From positions 1-34,027 of the forward strand of contig JAJZNC010000038.1 of assembly GCA_021848045.1 (NCBI GenBank): a DNA stretch of 34,027 nucleotides, read 5' to 3'. Below are positions 30,589 to 34,027 of this stretch, in pieces. The notes under the pieces were generated by a model that saw only the letters and a list, made by a program, of their open reading frames with translations, did no database searches and was not told the origin of the DNA. Position numbers and translations under genes: made by a program. This stretch comes from an archaeon (GTDB lineage: Archaea > Thermoproteota > Nitrososphaeria > Nitrososphaerales > Gagatemarchaeaceae). Positions within the stretch are counted from its first letter, which is position 1. The number at the start of each line of letters is the position of its first letter.

Positions 30589-31551
30589 CTATAGAATCAA
30601 CTCGTCCTTCTCGACATAGGCGTAGATGCTTCTAATTGTCGTCAACGCGAGAAGAATCGCTTCTAGGCTTGCATCTTCCTCAATTTTCCAGTGCTTCATC
30701 ACGTCTTTGTCGATTCCGTGGTCCGCTGCATTCCGATAAGCTGCGACGGTCTCACATAGCTTCTTCTGCTGTTCTACGATTATCTTGGCTCTCTTGAGGT
30801 CGCTTGCGAGCGGACCAATTCCGGTGGCGTTCGATACTCCGGGCAGCTGCTTATCGGTCGCAAGCTTTCTGAGAAAAGACTCGAAGGCCTTTCCGATTTG
30901 GTGGACCGCTTTCTCGCCGTCGGTTCCGAAGTGCATCAATGCATCGACAATCTGCACCTTCTCCTCCTCTCCAAGATCGCGAAACGCGTACTCCCTCACT
31001 TTGGAGGATACAAAGAGCCGAGCCGTGTATTCGCTCTGAACCGCTTGCACGAGGTCCCGAATATACTGAGCGAGAAGCTCATCTTCGTTCGGCACTCCAA
31101 CAATATACCCCTCCTTAGTCTTCTGTAGAGCTTCAGAATAAATTCCCCAACTCCGGAACGCTTGGAGAATCGTGCTCTCGTCGTCCGGGATTGTGTAGAT
31201 GACTTTCACTTTCCGAGCTGCCTCTTCAAGTGAGTTCTTCTTCAGGACAAGCATGCCGAATATGATGAAGGGGTCGTATCTCACGAGGAACTTCTTGAAA
31301 ATCGCCGGTCGTTGCTCCTGGTTGGCTTTTGCGAGGTCGGCACCCTCGTGAGTTACTTTGTACTTGCCTCCATCCTCCGTGAATATCCTAAGTTGCGTTC
31401 CAGCAGTAACGACTCGTTGTGCGGTTCGGGTGCCCTTTCCCAAGTAGCTAACAATCTCGTCAAAATTCAGACCTCCTGTCTTGTGGAAAGCGCCTTCCGC
31501 AGTCTCGGCAAGTAACTCTGGATTTGCGGCTTCTACCCGGTAAGCTGTCAT
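30589..31551 (-). CDS. Winged-helix / HEPN fusion protein (putative RNase effector)
   Basis: 320 residues. N-terminal winged-helix-like module (GGLNFDEIVSYLGKGTRTAQ, then a wing DGGKYKVTHEG), a second helical module (IFKKFLVRYDPFIIFGMLVL ... ILQAFRSWGIYSE), a linker, and a helical C-terminal domain with the HEPN signature in AAYRNAADHGID (Arg273 to His278, R-x4-H). HEPN proteins with this motif are usually RNases used in defence or toxin-antitoxin systems; activity here is inferred. It is divergent from the gene at 31588, with interlocked promoters, and both share an N-terminal layout. Start ATG 31551 is about 30 bp from its TATA box. Confidence 0.65.
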   Translation of the reverse strand: MTAYRVEAANPELLAETAEGAFHKTGGLNFDEIVSYLGKGTRTAQRVVTAGTQLRIFTEDGGKYKVTHEGADLAKANQEQRPAIFKKFLVRYDPFIIFGMLVLKKNSLEEAARKVKVIYTIPDDESTILQAFRSWGIYSEALQKTKEGYIVGVPNEDELLAQYIRDLVQAVQSEYTARLFVSSKVREYAFRDLGEEEKVQIVDALMHFGTDGEKAVHQIGKAFESFLRKLATDKQLPGVSNATGIGPLASDLKRAKIIVEQQKKLCETVAAYRNAADHGIDKDVMKHWKIEEDASLEAILLALTTIRSIYAYVEKDELIL

Positions 31552-31557
31552 AGACCC

Positions 31558-31584
31558 TTAAATACTTCTAGAGGATTGTTATAA
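31558..31584. promoter_or_regulatory. Interlocked divergent TATA boxes
   Basis: TTAAATA (31558-31564) lies 27 bp before the plus-strand ATG 31588. GTTATAA (31578-31584, read TTATAAC on the minus strand) lies 30 bp before the minus-strand ATG 31551. Each box thus sits beside the opposite gene's start, so the two promoters occupy the same 36 bp and should compete. Confidence 0.6.
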
Positions 31585-31587
31585 GAT

Positions 31588-32397
31588 ATGTCCGACTCAC
31601 AAACTGAAGCACAGATAGAAGAGTCTGGACAGGTTGGCGGAGGAATAGCGGTACCGACTCAAGGCATTGAAGCTCTTGACACTGTAATACGAGGGCTTTA
31701 TGCGAAGTCTCCGAATCCTGCCAAATACACGGACCTAGCGACCCAAATGCAGATTCGTGCCCCAGACGCAAGTAGCGCTCTGAATGTTGCGAAGGAACTC
31801 GGCCTTGCTGAAGTAACAAAGGGTCAGGGGAGAGGCGCGTATGTCCTGACAGAGCCGGGCAAACAGTATGGACTTTGTCTCAACACCAACAATCAGTCCA
31901 AGCGAGCAGCTCTATTGAGGGAGGCGATTACATCGAAACCCCGCTGGTCAGAGGTCATAGTCTTCCTGAGGTCGAGTGTTTCGCAAAATCGCAAATCGGT
32001 TGACCTATCAGCCCATGTCGCGAGCCAATTGAAAAGAACGTGGTCTGCAAAGGCACTTCGGGATTACGGGGCCAATTACGCCGGGATTCTCGAAGCGGCG
32101 GGCCTTCTGACCTACGAGAGAGCCAGAGGCATCATCACTCCGTTGCCTCTGGGAGATGCACAGACCACAATCGAAATCAAGACATCGGACGGCAATGGGA
32201 AATCAGGTGGCATTACTCCGGATGTCCCCGTTCTCCCGCAGAATCCGACCCCTATTCCAGCTCCCAAACAGATTGGCATCTCAATGCCAATAACTATCAA
32301 TGTAACAGTCGATGCGAAAGATGCAGATGCAATCCGAGCCATTATCGATTTGATCAAGGCGGCTAGGGGCGAAGATAGCAAGCCTATGTCAAACTAG
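31588..32397 (+). CDS. DUF5343-like winged-helix protein paired with the HEPN gene
   Basis: 269 residues. After a polar start, GIEALDTVIRGLYAK opens a winged-helix module (TDLATQMQIRAPDASSALNVAKELGL), followed by SKRAALLREAITSK and a second helical module ending YAGILEAAGLL. A Pro-rich linker (PQNPTPIPAPK) leads to a short C-terminal domain MPITINVTVDAKDADAIRAI. This order (wHTH, RKALLRE segment, second module, linker, INIxIxI end) is what I recall for DUF5343-type proteins. It may sense or control the divergent HEPN protein. The family call is from memory of its pattern and is moderate. Confidence 0.55.
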   Translation: MSDSQTEAQIEESGQVGGGIAVPTQGIEALDTVIRGLYAKSPNPAKYTDLATQMQIRAPDASSALNVAKELGLAEVTKGQGRGAYVLTEPGKQYGLCLNTNNQSKRAALLREAITSKPRWSEVIVFLRSSVSQNRKSVDLSAHVASQLKRTWSAKALRDYGANYAGILEAAGLLTYERARGIITPLPLGDAQTTIEIKTSDGNGKSGGITPDVPVLPQNPTPIPAPKQIGISMPITINVTVDAKDADAIRAIIDLIKAARGEDSKPMSN

Positions 32398-32405
32398 TGT
32401 CAACC

Positions 32406-32558
32406 ATGTCGATGGACGATATGACCTGTCCCAAAGGTCACCCTTGGGACTTTGACATGGTCGGAAAGATTCACTTGAAGAACGAGGACGATGAGGAGGT
32501 CGTGCTATACTACTGTCTGCAATGTGGCTCGGTTTTCAAATTCATCGAGTCCCGCTGA
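32406..32558 (+). CDS. Zinc-ribbon micro-protein
   Basis: 50 residues: MSMDDMTCPKGHPWDFDMVG at the start, acidic middle KNEDDEEVVLYY, then CLQCGSVFKF. Cys8, His12, Cys37 and Cys40 make a zinc ribbon. It begins 8 bp after the DUF5343-like gene on the same strand and is likely co-transcribed. Its last 17 bp overlap a convergent micro-ORF. Confidence 0.65.
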   Translation: MSMDDMTCPKGHPWDFDMVGKIHLKNEDDEEVVLYYCLQCGSVFKFIESR

Positions 32559-32628
32559 GGACTCTGTCCAGCGCGAGCAGCGCAATCTCATAGCAGTCAC
32601 GTCCACTTGCAAACGACTGTTTGTTCAT
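32542..32628 (-). CDS. 28-residue micro-protein
   Basis: Reads MNKQSFASGRDCYEIALLAL and DRVLSGTR. A Shine-Dalgarno-like GAGGG lies 3 nt before the ATG at 32628, and it is 15 bp downstream of the previous minus-strand gene. It overlaps the end of the plus-strand zinc-ribbon gene. Very short, so only tentative. Confidence 0.35.
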   Translation of the reverse strand: MNKQSFASGRDCYEIALLALDRVLSGTR

Positions 32629-32643
32629 TCCCTCTTTTAGGAA

Positions 32644-32832
32644 TCACTGCATTTCCTGTTCGAAGTGGTGAGGGCAGTAATCCCTCAACTCCCGAGCCCG
32701 CCCTGTGATGTCCACCATAGCGGCTTTGAATGTTCGGTTCTGCCTCGCGGATAACAACGCCAGTCGCGCGCGATAATCAAAACTAATGTTGGTTGCGCCA
32801 TTCCTTTCAACCAGAACGCTCACATTCTTCAC
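32644..32832 (-). CDS. Hypothetical 62-residue protein
   Basis: Reads (M)KNVSVLVERNGATNISFDY, RARLALLSARQNRTFKAAM and ends HHFEQEMQ. GTG start 32832 overlaps the upstream TGA as GTGA, which argues for translational coupling. An N-terminal strand followed by basic helices would suit a small DNA-binding protein, but no family is recognised. Confidence 0.55.
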   Translation of the reverse strand: MKNVSVLVERNGATNISFDYRARLALLSARQNRTFKAAMVDITGRARELRDYCPHHFEQEMQ

Positions 32833-33071
32833 CGACCCTCTTCCTGAACCCTATCCTTCCCGACCTTGCTCAAGAAGGCCAGCCATTTTCTCTGCTCCTC
32901 TTCCGTTAGCTCCCGCGTTGCGTATCTCGTCGCGTGCTCTAACCAGTGTGCCGAGTTCTTGTGCTTCGAAAGAGGTTCTAGACAGAACAGGCACTTTGGG
33001 TCGAAGTTGCTCAGGTCGAAACCGGAAAGGTCAACGCCAACGATCTCATCTACAACAACTACGGGAGCCAT
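32829..33071 (-). CDS. C2H2 zinc-finger protein
   Basis: 80 residues from ATG 33071. Hydrophobic start MAPVVVVDEIVGVDLSGFD, then CLFCLEPLSKHKNSAHWLEH: Cys27, Cys30, His42 and His46, a C-x2-C-x11-H-x3-H arrangement very near the classic C2H2 finger. The C-terminal helix is ELTEEEQRKWLAFLSKVGKD. The open frame reaches 33170 but would overlap the upstream gene by 92 bp and give a Lys/Ser/Thr-rich shadow, so the ATG 7 bp after the upstream stop is preferred. Confidence 0.65.
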   Translation of the reverse strand: MAPVVVVDEIVGVDLSGFDLSNFDPKCLFCLEPLSKHKNSAHWLEHATRYATRELTEEEQRKWLAFLSKVGKDRVQEEGR

Positions 33072-33078
33072 TTCCACT

Positions 33079-33618
33079 TTACTCCCCGCTGTTCTCGTCC
33101 TCGACTTCGTGACTTTGGAGCTCTTCAAGGTCTTCTTTGACCGCGTCTTCAAGCCCTTCTTTCCAGCCAACGCCGAAGTAGGCGTGCTTCCTCACGTTCA
33201 ATATACCTTCTTCTGCCAGAACTCTGACTATCAACCTGTAGAGTTCCCTCGCCAGCGTCACAGGCACTTTGCCCTCTTGGACGCTCGCCCATTTCGTGGT
33301 GATTGTCTTTCTATCGTCCATGAACCTGTCAACGTTCGGATTCTTCACTGACGAGAGATAGCCTGTCACCAAGTTGTTCAGATTCATGACGAGGGCGGTG
33401 TACATCGAGTTAGCCCGGAGAGCGTCTAAGGCGTTCGTCATGGAGAACCCGGTCATCTGAATCGCGTTCATGTTTTGGAGGATGACTTGTTCGAGCTTGA
33501 TTTCGTCCCCTCCAATCTTCATGAGGAACGGTGGAGTCTTCTCTTTCGACTGGGGAAGAAGTCCTAACGACCTCATTCCACTGGGACTCAGAAGCATTGC
33601 GTCTTCCTGTTGAGCCAT
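33079..33618 (-). CDS. Hypothetical 179-residue protein
   Basis: Soluble and mostly helical: MAQQEDAMLLSPSGMRSLGL, GGDEIKLEQVILQNMNAIQM, MYTALVMNLNNLVTGYLSSV and a middle VPVTLARELYRLIVRVLAEE, ending with an acidic tail. No known motif is seen. The ATG at 33618 overlaps the upstream TGA (TGATG); a GTG one codon earlier is also possible. It sits in a compact minus-strand operon with the C2H2 finger gene, so it may be a structural or replication accessory protein of the element. Confidence 0.6.
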   Translation of the reverse strand: MAQQEDAMLLSPSGMRSLGLLPQSKEKTPPFLMKIGGDEIKLEQVILQNMNAIQMTGFSMTNALDALRANSMYTALVMNLNNLVTGYLSSVKNPNVDRFMDDRKTITTKWASVQEGKVPVTLARELYRLIVRVLAEEGILNVRKHAYFGVGWKEGLEDAVKEDLEELQSHEVEDENSGE

Positions 33619-33937
33619 CACATTCCACCTCTGTCCTGCCAGATCTTGGACACGATGACGAAGACCTTCTTCGCCTCGGTTGCAGTTACTCCAGCGTTTG
33701 TCTCTATCAACTCAACTTTGAGCTTGTCAACGGCTTTCTCGTTGAAGATGTTTCTGTTCGGTCTGTCCACTATCTGCTTGGCGATGTCCATCAACTCCTT
33801 CGGTCCGAGCTTCTTTGGCTTCTCGGCCAGACCTTTGTTCTGCTCAAGAAAGCGTTGGTAGTATTCCTCGTAGCGGTCGGACTGGTATTCCTTCTTGGCT
33901 GTCTCATACTTCTCTAGTTGTAGAGTAACAGAGTCAT
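33618..33937 (-). pseudogene. Charged helical protein with apparent one-base frameshift near its start
   Basis: A strong Shine-Dalgarno GGAGG (33941-33945) lies 3 nt before ATG 33937, but that frame stops after seven codons. Shifted by one base, the strand encodes about 100 good residues: DSVTLQLEKYETAKKEYQS, ... GPKELMDIAKQIVDRPNRN, ... GVTATEAKKVFVIVSKIWQD, ending GGM at TGA 33618-33620. This frame has no start codon of its own near the ribosome site. A missing base between 33925 and 33935 would restore a full gene. The 90 bp to the right edge hold no clear gene. Confidence 0.5.
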
Positions 33938-34027
33938 TGTCCTCCTAGCGTAACTCAATTACTGTCCATCTTGACTATGCCCGTTCCTACAACGTTGCAT
34001 GGTGGTGAAGGGGACAGTTGACAGTAG

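Larger units (their letters stand above)
24085..34027. mobile_element. Integrated mobile element, left part (right end outside window)
   Basis: From the tRNA fragment onward, base composition drops clearly from very GC-rich to near balanced, genes become small, tightly packed and largely unrecognised, and typical element genes appear: Cas4-like nuclease, many zinc-finger micro-proteins, winged-helix and HEPN proteins, secreted and membrane proteins. The junction lies inside a tRNA gene, a usual target of archaeal integrases. No integrase, replication initiator, capsid protein or packaging ATPase is recognisable in the visible 9.9 kb, so virus versus plasmid cannot be decided. Confidence 0.75.

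Noticed and set aside
33072-33170. Longer start for the C2H2 zinc-finger gene (33170)
   Set aside because: It would overlap the upstream gene by 92 bp and yields a Lys/Thr/Ser-rich out-of-frame shadow; an ATG right after the upstream stop is better.
24085-34027. CRISPR-Cas locus suggested by the Cas4-like gene
   Set aside because: No regularly spaced repeats and no cas1, cas2 or effector genes; stand-alone Cas4-like nucleases are common on archaeal mobile elements.
24085-34027. Integrase within the element
   Set aside because: No frame shows the R...HxxR...Y tyrosine-recombinase pattern or a serine-recombinase start; it must lie beyond the right edge if present.

Overview
The window is archaeal. 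The left part (1 to about 24,070) is a very GC-rich chromosome with TATA-box binding protein, class I lysyl-tRNA synthetase, Cdc48-type AAA+ ATPase, ABCE1/Rli1, Trm5, an ATP-dependent DNA ligase, a His-type signal peptidase and a DUF99 protein. This set is diagnostic for Archaea and fits a high-GC Thermoproteota/Nitrososphaeria-like lineage, but I cannot fix the genus. Most genes have a TATA-like box about 27-31 bp before the start codon and no obvious Shine-Dalgarno, so leaderless transcription looks common.

Layout of the chromosomal part: a DNA ligase cut by the left edge and rimI (minus); a site-2-protease-like membrane protein; a LarA-like protein (minus) divergent from pyrE; TBP (minus); a small membrane protein converging on signal peptidase; two small membrane proteins; a complete oligopeptide/dipeptide ABC importer operon (two permeases, two ATPases, minus) with its anchored binding protein transcribed divergently; a restriction-endonuclease-fold protein; DUF99; then a minus cluster surE, membrane protein, rli1, trm5; a small membrane protein; and finally cdc48 and lysK (plus). 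Three convergent pairs end on a shared CTAG in which each strand reads TAG.

At 24,070 the picture changes abruptly. A tRNA promoter and the first about 20 nt of a tRNA (acceptor strand, U8, A9, start of the D arm) are followed by a stretch of at least 9.9 kb with visibly lower GC and many tiny genes. I read this as the left part of an integrated mobile element (provirus or plasmid) whose other end, integrase and tRNA 3' part lie outside the window. The stop codon of its first gene lies inside the tRNA remnant.

The element carries many small cysteine/histidine-rich (zinc-finger-like) proteins, a secreted and a multi-spanning membrane protein, a Cas4-like nuclease, a nucleoside-2-deoxyribosyltransferase-like protein, and two HEPN-motif proteins each next to a winged-helix protein. 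One of these pairs (31,551/31,588) is divergent with interlocked promoters and related-looking N-terminal modules; it is the best candidate for an undescribed defence or toxin-antitoxin-like system. Several small element genes appear broken by single-base changes and one by an in-frame TAG, which suggests either decay or assembly errors.
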